Shown here: piece by piece, positions 16,879 through 26,050 of the stretch | How positions within the stretch are numbered: position 1 is the stretch's first letter | How the letters are laid out: every line of letters begins with the position of its first letter | Assembly (NCBI GenBank): GCA_016839705.1 | Contig: JAEOTR010000038.1 | Location: 1-38,505 of the forward strand | Length of the DNA stretch: 38,505 nt | Source: Promethearchaeota archaeon | Lineage (GTDB): Archaea; Asgardarchaeota; Lokiarchaeia; Sigyniarchaeales; SOKP01 | Direction of reading: 5' to 3' | The notes under the pieces: generated by a model | Told to the model about the DNA's origin: nothing | The model's database searches: none | What the model saw: the letters and a program-made list of their open reading frames with translations, nothing else | Position numbers and translations under genes: made by a program

Positions 16879-17958
16879 TTACGTTGTTGCGGGTAAAATG
16901 TAAGATTCAAGCAAATATAAGGGAAAATTGAATTGTAAATTCATACCTGTGAAAACAACTACTAAGTGCTTTTCAGGAAACACATTAATTTGCTGTTCCC
17001 CATATCCTAATGCTCGAAAACATCTAAGATCTGGATTAATCCACCATTGATATCCATATTCAACATTTGGGGCAACAACAATCTTTGAAGTAGTTGATGC
17101 TTTTACCCAATTTCTTGAAATTATCTGCGTTCCTTCCCAATTGCCATCCTTAAGGAACATTTGTCCAATTTTAGCCATATTACGAGCTGTTAGAAACAGT
17201 CCATCACCACCACAAGCTACACCCTGTGGATCTGTAAGCCAGTTTGCATCGATAATAGATAACGGTTCAAATAAATATTCATTGGCAAAATCAATAGTAG
17301 ACATATTAGTAGCTCTTTCTAAAATTGCGGTTAGTAAATGGGAAGCTCCTGTATTATAATTAAAAACAAGACCGGGAGGTGCAACCATTTGTCTATCAAG
17401 AACAAATTTAACATGATCTCCACTTGCCTTCCATGTATTATAAGGATTTCGATTATCCTCATAAGGATAATATTCAGGCCAATTCAAGCCTGTTGTCATA
17501 GTTAATAAGTGTTCAATTGTCATAGATTCCTTTTGGGCATCTATGTTTGTAATATTTTTATCCGGAAAGTAATCGAGGACAAATTCATTTATACTTTCAA
17601 TATAACCTTTATCGATAGCAATTCCGATTAAAGCAGAAGTAACACTTTTTGAAACAGAATATACACGAAAGTTATATTCTTTATTTGCAAACTGATGGTA
17701 CCATTCAGTTACAATAAAACCATTTCTAATAACAATGATGCTATACACAAAATAATTCTGATTTTCAACATCATTTATCATATCTGTTAAGACATCTGAA
17801 TCCATCTGTACGAGTTCAGGTATTATAGTTGTCCAATGTTCCTGAGAATTCAATCTTGTTATAAGAATCCATCCAGGTAGAATCCCTCCGGTTCCAAGAA
17901 TTAAGACTATAAGTGGAAGACTTATCTGTTTAAACCTGTTCTTATCTTTTCTTGACAT
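16879..17958 (-). CDS. Membrane-anchored serine hydrolase, beta-lactamase class C / NylB-like
   Basis: The 359-residue protein has a basic start, a hydrophobic anchor (about 13-34) and a beta-lactamase-fold domain outside the membrane. Active-site motifs are S101-V-S-K104 and Y201-N-T-G, the latter in the F-x-Y-x-T-G form seen in 6-aminohexanoate-dimer hydrolase and EstB-type esterases. A late G-Y-G-E-Q-Q-I takes the place of the KTG motif, followed by a last strand ending V-F-T-G. It probably hydrolyses an ester or amide at the cell surface; it need not act on beta-lactams. It differs clearly from the partial homologue at 1..641, which uses YSN. A small membrane protein follows on the same strand. 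Confidence 0.9.
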   Translation of the reverse strand: MSRKDKNRFKQISLPLIVLILGTGGILPGWILITRLNSQEHWTTIIPELVQMDSDVLTDMINDVENQNYFVYSIIVIRNGFIVTEWYHQFANKEYNFRVYSVSKSVTSALIGIAIDKGYIESINEFVLDYFPDKNITNIDAQKESMTIEHLLTMTTGLNWPEYYPYEDNRNPYNTWKASGDHVKFVLDRQMVAPPGLVFNYNTGASHLLTAILERATNMSTIDFANEYLFEPLSIIDANWLTDPQGVACGGDGLFLTARNMAKIGQMFLKDGNWEGTQIISRNWVKASTTSKIVVAPNVEYGYQWWINPDLRCFRALGYGEQQINVFPEKHLVVVFTGMNLQFNFPLYLLESYILPATT

Positions 17959-18159
17959 TCTACAGAATATTGTTCCTTAAGTTAAAAATTATGAAAAACA
18001 AATAATCAGTAATATGAAAAAATTCATTGTTAATAAAAAACTTGTAGACTAATATTTGATAATTCAAGATAATCGAAAAACGCAATCGATAGAATATTAT
18101 TCATCAAACTAAAACAAAATAAAAATTTCATGAAAAAACTTTATTAGTTTCTTTAATTA

Positions 18160-18900
18160 GTGATTTTAAGAGTACTCTATAAACAAAGGCAGATTAAAAT
18201 TTCGACTCAAAAAAACTCAAGAAAGTGGTACATACTCCTTTTGATCTTATTTATATCATTGGGGGCAGTTATCTATAATATTATTAACATATTGATTCTA
18301 TTTGATATGCGTGAATTTGATAGTCATAGGAGTTATACTGTTAATTATAGTCAAGGTTCTGGATATCTAAATGTAGATTTTAAAATAACTCATGATAGAG
18401 AGTATGATTTTCAAGCTGAATTAATCTTGCGAACAACAACCACTGGAAATGTAGAAGAAATAGGAATAACAAATTATCAATTTGAGGTTAATGTGGATGA
18501 AGAATTTAGATTAACCAGACAAGAAAGTTATGTTAATCCATTAATTTCTCATAGGGAAACATTTCTTATTGCTGGCATCTACAGAGACAGTCTTACTATA
18601 TGTGAGGGTGATGTTGATGTACAATTCAATGTTAATGAGGTTGTGCAAAATGAAACAATTAATTTCGAAATAGCAATTCGGATGCCCATTGATCCCGCCC
18701 TAAGATTTTTTGAGCATGATGTATTAGGAGTATGGATTGAAGTTATTCTTTTCATCGTATTAGGAGTACTTATCATTTCTATTTCAAAAGTAATCAAAAA
18801 GGTACGATATGAAGTAGTGTACCCAGAAAAGGAGAAGAAAAGGGATAACGAGTTTTGGAATTTTATTGAGAAAAAAGCAGAAAAACAAAAGCAAGAATGA
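18160..18900 (+). CDS. Membrane protein with extracytoplasmic domain, unknown
   Basis: The 246-residue product has a basic N-terminal tail, a membrane helix at about 23-48, a central beta-rich region of about 140 residues with several acidic strands, a second helix at about 190-210, and a charged cytoplasmic tail with many Lys and Glu (E-K-E-K-K-R-D-N). I do not recognise a family. The start is GTG at 18160, set in an AGTGAT context; no later ATG would keep the first helix. The repeat copy B lies directly behind the stop codon. Confidence 0.65.
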   Translation: MILRVLYKQRQIKISTQKNSRKWYILLLILFISLGAVIYNIINILILFDMREFDSHRSYTVNYSQGSGYLNVDFKITHDREYDFQAELILRTTTTGNVEEIGITNYQFEVNVDEEFRLTRQESYVNPLISHRETFLIAGIYRDSLTICEGDVDVQFNVNEVVQNETINFEIAIRMPIDPALRFFEHDVLGVWIEVILFIVLGVLIISISKVIKKVRYEVVYPEKEKKRDNEFWNFIEKKAEKQKQE

Positions 18901-18932
18901 GTTTATGAAAGTTTCAATCATGTATCAGAGTG

Positions 18933-19080
18933 TAGCCACCTTAAGGAGAACTCTCTAGATAATAATCCTTTTCATGGTGCTAGTTGAATTGATATTTTAG
19001 GAAATATCACTCACTAAGAGAGAATTAATAGCGCCAATGTAATGAACACTTTCGATTATTCATTACCTCTTCTCTACCTT
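18933..19080. repeat. Intergenic repeat, copy B
   Basis: This is the counterpart of 16216..16367. It contains a perfect seven-pair hairpin GATATTT/AAATATC (18991-19008, loop TAGG) and a perfect eight-pair hairpin GTAATGAA/TTCATTAC (19039-19066). The second matches the terminal hairpin of copy A with changed outer pairs. It lacks the upstream hairpin array of copy A. It lies between the stop codons of two convergent genes. Confidence 0.7.
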
Positions 19081-19149
19081 CCTACCTTTTGCTTTTACCT
19101 ACCTGAAAATTGATTATAATAATATATAAAAGAAAATATTAAATTAATT

Positions 19150-22100
19150 TTAAGATACAGCTATTAAACTTTCTTCAGAAGTGTAGATAGTAATGCTGTC
19201 GACAATGAGGAGCCATTTAAATCTTATTACGATGTCAGTTGTAGTACTATTAACAAATCCGTTTAAAATTATTCCTTCACCAGAATAAAGAGTAGTGTTA
19301 ATTAACGTAAAATTAATGCCTGAGTATAATCCATAGGTGAAAGTGGCATTTTCCAATGGATATAAACTAGGTGAAACTTCAATAGAGAAATCTCCACCTC
19401 CTTCTCTGTATAGCGATAGATTTACTTGTACATTATGTCCCGGTGCTGAAAGAGTATCATTAAAGTTTTCGAGTTCTATTCTAAAACTAGCAAGATCGTC
19501 AGGTAAAATAATTGAATTCTCCATATTAAACACGTAAGTAATAGGGACTATTTCGACATCTATTATTAGAGTGTTTGAAGTTTTATTTCCAAATTCATTA
19601 GTTGCTTCTACGTAAAATTCATATAATCCTGTTCCCAATTCTGAGACTGAATAAGTAGTTTGCGAACTTGGTAAATCTGTTGCGAGCAAAGTATTATTTC
19701 TATAAACTGAATATGTTTCAGCTAATAAGGATTGAGTCCAATTCAATGCAAAATCACCGTCAATATCTGGACTGCCTGCATCAGATGTCAGGGTAAATGC
19801 ACCTGGTTCAATGTTTCCCAATTGATTATAAGCATCATAAGCTTCTGACCCATAGCCTACTTTCCTGGTGAAAGCTTCCACAAATCCTGCTAATTTCAGT
19901 TGTTGTAATCCCCCAACTGAACTATAAGTTGGAATGTAATAATAAACTGAACCTCCAAGAGGATATAAAAGCGTATTACCCATTCTAGCACCCGAAATCA
20001 AGGAAATTTGTTGGGTTGCTTCCGTTTCATAGGTGTCTCTTGCTGTTTTAGGACCAATCAAGTTTTCAGTTGCGTTTCTAGTATGATAAAATATAGCTTC
20101 CCCAAAATTTGTCCCATGCCGAATAACATACATTCCTGCTAAAGTTCTTGCTTCTATCCCTTGATATTCTACTAGATCTAATCCTACGTATTCTATCCCA
20201 TCTCCGAGATTTGTTTCGATATAGAAGAGATCTCCGCGTTCTGGTCTTTCGTGAAAATCATCTCCTCTTTTCCATGTTGTTAAATCCTGAACGTGATATT
20301 TGTAATTTGCTTTTAACTGTAATTCAAATAAGGTTTCAGGATATCTCAATTGGTTTTTTAACCAAAGTGGAGCAACTTGCCAATCGTAAATTTTCGTGTA
20401 ATATTCCCAAAGAGGATATGTCGGATCTAAGCTTGCATCAATTCCTTCTAAATTGGGATTTTCATAAAATTTCATCACACCGGTTTTTACATCAATTAAA
20501 CTAATTCCTAAAAATCTTAATATGGGAGAATTAGCATATGATCCAATATTTATTGTTGTGAAAATTGAAACTGCATAATACATCTTTTCTTCTTGACTGT
20601 CAAAAACTAAATATGGATCATAATCTATACTTAATTGAGGTAAAAGTATGTTTGCTACACGTTTTTTCACATTTCTATTAATTAAAAATTCTTTATTACC
20701 GCCCTCAAAAACATAACCCCACAATCCTAAATTTAGTGTGTACCAAAATGCATCTAAACCGGCTAATGTCCCGTCTGGCTCACCCACATCATTATAAACA
20801 TACTTATTATTAGTAATTCCTTTACTCCAATTAGTACCAAGAAGGATAGAATTATCGTAAGCCCCTAAACTTCCACCGGATTCATGCTGTTCTAAAAATT
20901 TCTGGCTTTCAGATTCACCGAAAAATATTGGATAATCATCAGGAACATTAAAAATAGAACTTACATTAACTAATTCTCCTGTGAATGTGTCTAAGGCTAA
21001 AAAACCTTCAACATGATCATACAATTCAGTATTAGTTCTAACAGGATCTCCCGAAAATTGAGATAATCTAACAGTTTTCGGTGCAACCCAATATTCTGTT
21101 CCATTTATATAAACAATATCTGAATCTGCTAATCCCTCAAATGTGGTGCCTATTTTCGCCGCTAAACTTTGCACTGCAAAATCTTGATCAAATTGTCTTA
21201 TACGTGAGATCATTTGAGTATCATTTTCAGGATTGGATGATTGCGTAAAGTCATCAATAGAACGCTCTTCAAACATGTCCAATCCTGCACACTCTCGGGT
21301 CCATAAAATTTCTCTTTCGATTTTCTTTGTCCATTGATATTCAGAATATACTGAAGTATTACTTAATGTTATAGCTGGACCTATACTAAAAAGCATCGGT
21401 ATTAAAATGACAATAATAACGGCTGTTGCTAGTATTCCCATCCTTATTCTTCGAGGATTTATTGTCATCCTATTTGTAGGATTTCGTGCTAATTTAATGC
21501 GTCCAAGAATAAATACTAAAATACCCAAAGCTAAGAGAATAAAAAATGCTAAAATTAGAGACCACATTTGTATTACTTGGATTCCGTCTAAAGCGTAAGC
21601 AGGTAAAGAAAAAAATACCAATCCCAAAACTAAACCACCTATTACTAAGCCATTTCCTGCGATATTGTAGTCATTTCTTCTCAAATAATAGTTGCTTGCT
21701 ATGTTAAGGGCCAACCTGAATATAAGAACTCCGAAAATAAAGTAAATTAGAGGCAAATATAATCGAGTATAAACAAAAATAAATTCGATATTCATGCTGT
21801 TATAATTTAAAAGTACATCAAGGGCATCTGTGAAAATTGTAAGTGGTGACAAGGTAATTTCTCCTCTTTCATATAAAAATAAAACCCAAGAAAATTGACC
21901 ATCAAAATCCAGCGCCATACCTATGAAATAGAATAAGATAAAACCTACGGTCCACCAGAAAATTAATGATTTTATCCTAGATGGTTTTCCAAATTTTAAT
22001 CGAGTTCCTATAATTGTCAAAAGATTTTGATTGGGTGGCACACTCATTATTATACAACCAATTATAGCCCCAGTCAAAGCTGTTTTATTGAAAAAGAAAT

Positions 22101-22473
22101 TAATCGACCAAAAATTTAGAAAGTAAAAATCATAAAAATTCAACCCCCCTGCTTTGTTTTGGTAGAGTTGATAATTTAAATTGAGTGGACCAAACCATGC
22201 AGGCCAAAACCAGAAGAAGGATAAAAGTACAAGGATTACCACAACAACGGGAATAATAATCTTAAGATATTTTTTCACTCGGGGTTTATTTTTAAACCAG
22301 TTAGACTCCAGAATCTTTTTACGAGGCGGTTTTCTAGGACTTTCAATCGTATCAAGCTCTCCTCGCTCTAAGAGTTTTACTTTCTGTTGTAGTTCATATT
22401 TCCGATTAGCTTCTTGACAGTCTTCGCAATAATAATTAAATTTTTCATGCTTTTCACAAGACTTTTTTACCAT
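19150..22473 (-). CDS. UPF0182-family membrane protein with N-terminal B-box-like zinc finger and C-terminal fibronectin III domain
   Basis: The 1107-residue protein opens with a small Cys/His cluster C6-x2-H9-x6-C16-x2-C19 resembling half of a B-box zinc finger, then a basic linker. About seven membrane helices lie between residues 68 and 375. A large outer domain has UPF0182 features: E-I-L-W-T-R-E-C-A-G-L-D near 405, I-R-Q-F-D-Q-D, and F-F-G-E-S-E-S followed by a Y-D-N-S-I-L-L strand. A fibronectin type III domain (about 885-975) and a final beta domain follow. The cellular function of UPF0182 proteins is not known to me. The zinc finger would face the cytoplasm. The start ATG 22473 has a GATGATT ribosome-binding-like site. 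Confidence 0.85.
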   Translation of the reverse strand: MVKKSCEKHEKFNYYCEDCQEANRKYELQQKVKLLERGELDTIESPRKPPRKKILESNWFKNKPRVKKYLKIIIPVVVVILVLLSFFWFWPAWFGPLNLNYQLYQNKAGGLNFYDFYFLNFWSINFFFNKTALTGAIIGCIIMSVPPNQNLLTIIGTRLKFGKPSRIKSLIFWWTVGFILFYFIGMALDFDGQFSWVLFLYERGEITLSPLTIFTDALDVLLNYNSMNIEFIFVYTRLYLPLIYFIFGVLIFRLALNIASNYYLRRNDYNIAGNGLVIGGLVLGLVFFSLPAYALDGIQVIQMWSLILAFFILLALGILVFILGRIKLARNPTNRMTINPRRIRMGILATAVIIVILIPMLFSIGPAITLSNTSVYSEYQWTKKIEREILWTRECAGLDMFEERSIDDFTQSSNPENDTQMISRIRQFDQDFAVQSLAAKIGTTFEGLADSDIVYINGTEYWVAPKTVRLSQFSGDPVRTNTELYDHVEGFLALDTFTGELVNVSSIFNVPDDYPIFFGESESQKFLEQHESGGSLGAYDNSILLGTNWSKGITNNKYVYNDVGEPDGTLAGLDAFWYTLNLGLWGYVFEGGNKEFLINRNVKKRVANILLPQLSIDYDPYLVFDSQEEKMYYAVSIFTTINIGSYANSPILRFLGISLIDVKTGVMKFYENPNLEGIDASLDPTYPLWEYYTKIYDWQVAPLWLKNQLRYPETLFELQLKANYKYHVQDLTTWKRGDDFHERPERGDLFYIETNLGDGIEYVGLDLVEYQGIEARTLAGMYVIRHGTNFGEAIFYHTRNATENLIGPKTARDTYETEATQQISLISGARMGNTLLYPLGGSVYYYIPTYSSVGGLQQLKLAGFVEAFTRKVGYGSEAYDAYNQLGNIEPGAFTLTSDAGSPDIDGDFALNWTQSLLAETYSVYRNNTLLATDLPSSQTTYSVSELGTGLYEFYVEATNEFGNKTSNTLIIDVEIVPITYVFNMENSIILPDDLASFRIELENFNDTLSAPGHNVQVNLSLYREGGGDFSIEVSPSLYPLENATFTYGLYSGINFTLINTTLYSGEGIILNGFVNSTTTDIVIRFKWLLIVDSITIYTSEESLIAVS

Positions 22474-22598
22474 ACTAAATCATCTTTTTCCAAATAATAA
22501 TGAAGTTTAATTTTCTCAAATTTTTCTCTGAGGTAATTCACATATATAAAGATAAAATAGTATAAAAACTAATAGTAAATTGATTATAAATGAAAACT

Positions 22599-24878
22599 TC
22601 AATCTGATGATCTGTCAATTGGGTTGAAAATCCTTTTCTTAATCAATTCTTTGATAATCTCAAAATCTTTTGGAGTACAAACATTCTCAGGAAGAAGGTA
22701 GATTGAATAAAAGTAGTTTAAATTGTTATCATGCATAAGATCCGATGCTTTTTTAATCATATCTCTCTCGGATTGAGTTAGTTTCATTTTTAAAGAATAA
22801 TCAATGGTCAGAGGATATAAAAATGATAAATCTAGATGTTCTTCTAGTAGATCCTTTATTCCTTGAAATTCTCCGAGATTTCCTTGGAATTCATCAAATA
22901 AGCCCCCATAATGATGATAAATATTATAAGCCAGTGATTCAAGTGTATAAAGAAAATTCTTGGAGGGACTTTCCTTCATGATAACTATTAACCTTAAATT
23001 AACAAATTCTGTCATCAGCAAGATTGACTTTTGATACTCAATTTTAAAGGTTCGAGACTCCTTAGCTCTCCCTAGTATTTCACTACCGAAGTTTTGGATC
23101 GCCTGAAGAAAACCTGATATTAATGTAGGATCAACATCCTTATCCGCAAATGCCTCTGAATATACATCAATACCAGACTTCTTGTGTAAAACAATTATAT
23201 ATTCGATATCCATTATCTCGGAACATTTTTCTAAGAGAAGTTTTAGTTTATCTCTATGCCTTGTTTGGACCTTCTTAATTGTGGCATAGCTAGAACCTCC
23301 TAGCACAACCCCTCCAATTACAACAAACCCCACTATAAGAAAAATCACTAAGAAATCCGGAGGTTGATTTGAAGACGATATGGGAGATAGTGAGAAAACT
23401 TGCGTTTTAATCCCGGCATCAGTTTGGTTATACCAATATATGTAGGCAATATAATTACCTTTAAGGATATTGGGTGGAATTTCATAAGTAAATCTATTAA
23501 TTTCAGTAGGAAGGTTAATAACCTGTTGGTGTAATTCAATCCCTTCATCATCTCTTAATACAAATTTATAAGTTCCTTCCAGAATTGGATCTGCTATAGA
23601 CAAACGTAACTGTTGGCCCCCAATCCATTCAGTTTCAATTATTTTAAGACTAAAGGGCACACTTGGTGAATTTGCTGTGATTTCCCAATCTGCTCCGTGT
23701 TCAATTGTATGATTTGGAATCAAAACTTTATTATTTAATGAATCAATGACAACATCGGAGGAAATATTTTGTTGATTTTTGAATATTGAGATATTAGACC
23801 AACTACTTGAATAATCAAATTTAATAGAATCATTAATTGAATATCTTTCAATCGAGGGGGTAATTCTCCATAGATTCCATGAATTGTAATTAATTTGCAA
23901 TATACTGGGAGCTCTAAAATCACTGAGAATGTTTAAATTATAGCTTAAATTGAAGTTTAAGCTTTCAGTTTTATTGTTTTTGATCTTCACTTGTACATTT
24001 TTATTATTTGGATGATAATTTAAATTCGATTTTTTAAGATATCCCTTTCCAGGATGATTACCATTTGCTATTTCATATGAATTACCGTTGAATTCTGCGG
24101 TCATATTGATTTCTTCTGGGAAAAAAGTGTCATTTACTTTTTGGATAATTTTATAAAGAAGTGAAGTTCCTTGTATTCCTCCCCCCCATGAGCCCGCATT
24201 ATATTCTGAGATATTTAATTCAGGATATGTTGGATTAATATTATTGAAATACCAATAATACGTAGATTTTGGACTTGTACCTATTGAACTCCCATCTATT
24301 ACAAGATAATAGAACCCTTCAGTAATATAGATAGGTGTGGAAAAAGTTTGTATATGCCATGATGGTATAAGAGAATACGACATATTCAATAGATGAGGTG
24401 TTCCATAAACCGCGTTATTTGGGGAATAAGTATTATTATCGTGTCCATGAATTTCAACATATATCGGCTTGTTTTCAGTGGATTCATTATTCCCATAAAT
24501 TTGCAAACCATAAACAATAGTAGGATCTTGTATTACAATTTGTACTCCATAACCATCATGAAATTTATCAATTGAATATTTATCAATCGGGATATCTTCA
24601 ACTGTCTTTAATTCTAAGCCAAATTCAACATCTGTAAAATTTAATTCTATATCATTTATTCTCCATAAAGAAGAAGGTAATTCAAAATCTAAAGTGGTGG
24701 TATTACTTAAGATACCAGTACTTGTCGAAAATTCCGTCAACTCAAAATCGGTATCAATATCTAAAGAAAACTCACTACTTGTTGATACCCCAATATTCAT
24801 ATTTTGAAATAGAAATAAGATTAATGTAAAAAATAGGAAGACATATAACAGTTTTTTAGATGATTTGGCTGGATTCAT
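22599..24878 (-). CDS. Receptor-like membrane protein with cytosolic longin/roadblock-like domain
   Basis: The 759-residue protein has a signal helix (about 8-28), an outer region of about 480 residues made of beta-rich domains with many N-x-S/T sequons, one membrane helix (about 510-533), and a cytosolic part of about 220 residues. The cytosolic part begins with a helix and continues I-E-Y-I-I-V-L-H-K-K-S-G-I-D-V-Y, then D-P-T-L-I-S-G-F-L-Q-A-I and F-G-S-E-I. This pattern is frequent in Asgard archaeal proteins related to longin/roadblock domains, which in eukaryotes and bacteria partner with small GTPases. A helical C-terminus follows. I infer a surface sensor that talks to small GTPases inside; the ligand is unknown. 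The domain call is by pattern memory. Confidence 0.75.
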   Translation of the reverse strand: MNPAKSSKKLLYVFLFFTLILFLFQNMNIGVSTSSEFSLDIDTDFELTEFSTSTGILSNTTTLDFELPSSLWRINDIELNFTDVEFGLELKTVEDIPIDKYSIDKFHDGYGVQIVIQDPTIVYGLQIYGNNESTENKPIYVEIHGHDNNTYSPNNAVYGTPHLLNMSYSLIPSWHIQTFSTPIYITEGFYYLVIDGSSIGTSPKSTYYWYFNNINPTYPELNISEYNAGSWGGGIQGTSLLYKIIQKVNDTFFPEEINMTAEFNGNSYEIANGNHPGKGYLKKSNLNYHPNNKNVQVKIKNNKTESLNFNLSYNLNILSDFRAPSILQINYNSWNLWRITPSIERYSINDSIKFDYSSSWSNISIFKNQQNISSDVVIDSLNNKVLIPNHTIEHGADWEITANSPSVPFSLKIIETEWIGGQQLRLSIADPILEGTYKFVLRDDEGIELHQQVINLPTEINRFTYEIPPNILKGNYIAYIYWYNQTDAGIKTQVFSLSPISSSNQPPDFLVIFLIVGFVVIGGVVLGGSSYATIKKVQTRHRDKLKLLLEKCSEIMDIEYIIVLHKKSGIDVYSEAFADKDVDPTLISGFLQAIQNFGSEILGRAKESRTFKIEYQKSILLMTEFVNLRLIVIMKESPSKNFLYTLESLAYNIYHHYGGLFDEFQGNLGEFQGIKDLLEEHLDLSFLYPLTIDYSLKMKLTQSERDMIKKASDLMHDNNLNYFYSIYLLPENVCTPKDFEIIKELIKKRIFNPIDRSSD

Positions 24879-25094
24879 TATTTAATAGCAATTGATTTCT
24901 AATTCTAATACTACCCATTTTAATTAAAAAACCTTTTGTTTTTAAAATGATAAAAACATAATTTGCTATACAAGAAATTTCGACCGTAGAATAAGAATTA
25001 CCTTGTAAAGCTTCCCAAATTCAAAACTAAGTTTTGTAATGAATTTATGTAGATAATAACGATTCAAATAATTTTAGGGTGAAAAGAAATGGTT

Positions 25095-25979
25095 TTACAA
25101 ATTTCTAAATTCATTCCCGGTAACACCCCAAGTTCTTAGAATCCTTTCAGCATTTGAAACAATATTCTCAATAAATTCTTTAATCGATGTTTCCTCATTC
25201 ACATGACCGACAGCCATCGAACCTACTGGAGAGTCCCGTAATTCAAGATGGAAAATTTTCTTATAAAATTTTTCATCAAATATATCTTGGTACAATACTT
25301 GCTTCTTCCAAGCCTCTGAAGCGGGACTTTCTTTTGTTGCCATAATAGCACTTCCAAAACAAACAGCATCAGCACCCATCGCCAGAGCCGCTAGAAATCC
25401 GCGCGCATCGCCTATGCCTCCTGCGGCGATTAAAGGAACTTTTATGAGTTTTCTAGCCATTGTCATATTAACAAGTGTAGTATTCTGATTTGGATTTTTG
25501 AATCCAGTACCCTCTAAACCTACAATGGTCACTGCATCCGCACCCGCTCTCTCTGCTGAAATAGCGTGTTTTACTGTAGCACTCTTATGAAACCACACTC
25601 CCCCTGCATCGTGTACTTTTTTACCAATCCTTGCTGCTTTATAAGCAGAAGTAGTAATTACCTTGACTCCTTCTTCTAAGGCAATATCAACAAAATCAAA
25701 ATATGATTCCTCAGATTGAACTCGTCCTCCGCTTTGTCTAACTTGGGGAGGCCAAACTGTATAATTTACCCCAAAAGGTTTGTTTGTTAATTTTTTCATT
25801 TTTTTAATTTCATCATAAAATTCATCAGAAGTTCTAAAATTTAAAGCAGTAATGATTCCCAAACCACCGGCATTTGAAAATGCTGCTGCAAATTCAGCTT
25901 TTCCTATGATGGCAAAAGCACCCATTATAATAGGGTATTGGGTATTCATCATTTTGGTTATTCTGGTATTCCAAATCAT
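25095..25979 (-). CDS. NPD-family flavoprotein lacking the catalytic His, paralogue 4
   Basis: From ATG 25979 the protein has 294 residues. The GTG at 25988 lies in a CGTGAT ribosome binding site and is probably a decoy. The TIM-barrel flavin-binding layout is present: N-A-G-G-L-G-I near the N-terminus, A-A-G-G-I-G-D-A-R-G, and G-S-A-I-M-A-T. The loop for the catalytic histidine reads L-E-G-T-G-F-K-N, with Phe in the histidine position. As in paralogue 3, the preceding strand has W-F-H-K. It is the shortest of the four and lacks the G-Q-x-I-G close seen in the others, ending soon after a V-G-H-V-N-E stretch. It lies 71 bases downstream of an aldo/keto reductase on the same strand, so a shared redox step is possible. 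Confidence 0.85.
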   Translation of the reverse strand: MIWNTRITKMMNTQYPIIMGAFAIIGKAEFAAAFSNAGGLGIITALNFRTSDEFYDEIKKMKKLTNKPFGVNYTVWPPQVRQSGGRVQSEESYFDFVDIALEEGVKVITTSAYKAARIGKKVHDAGGVWFHKSATVKHAISAERAGADAVTIVGLEGTGFKNPNQNTTLVNMTMARKLIKVPLIAAGGIGDARGFLAALAMGADAVCFGSAIMATKESPASEAWKKQVLYQDIFDEKFYKKIFHLELRDSPVGSMAVGHVNEETSIKEFIENIVSNAERILRTWGVTGNEFRNL

Positions 25980-26050
25980 TTTTATCACGCTGAAAGAGTA
26001 ATTTTTGTATGTTAATAAAAAATGATATTTATTCTTTATGAAATATTTTT

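Noticed and set aside
20148..20504. 118-codon plus-strand open frame
   Set aside because: It is antisense to the UPF0182 gene and has a composition dictated by the opposite strand.
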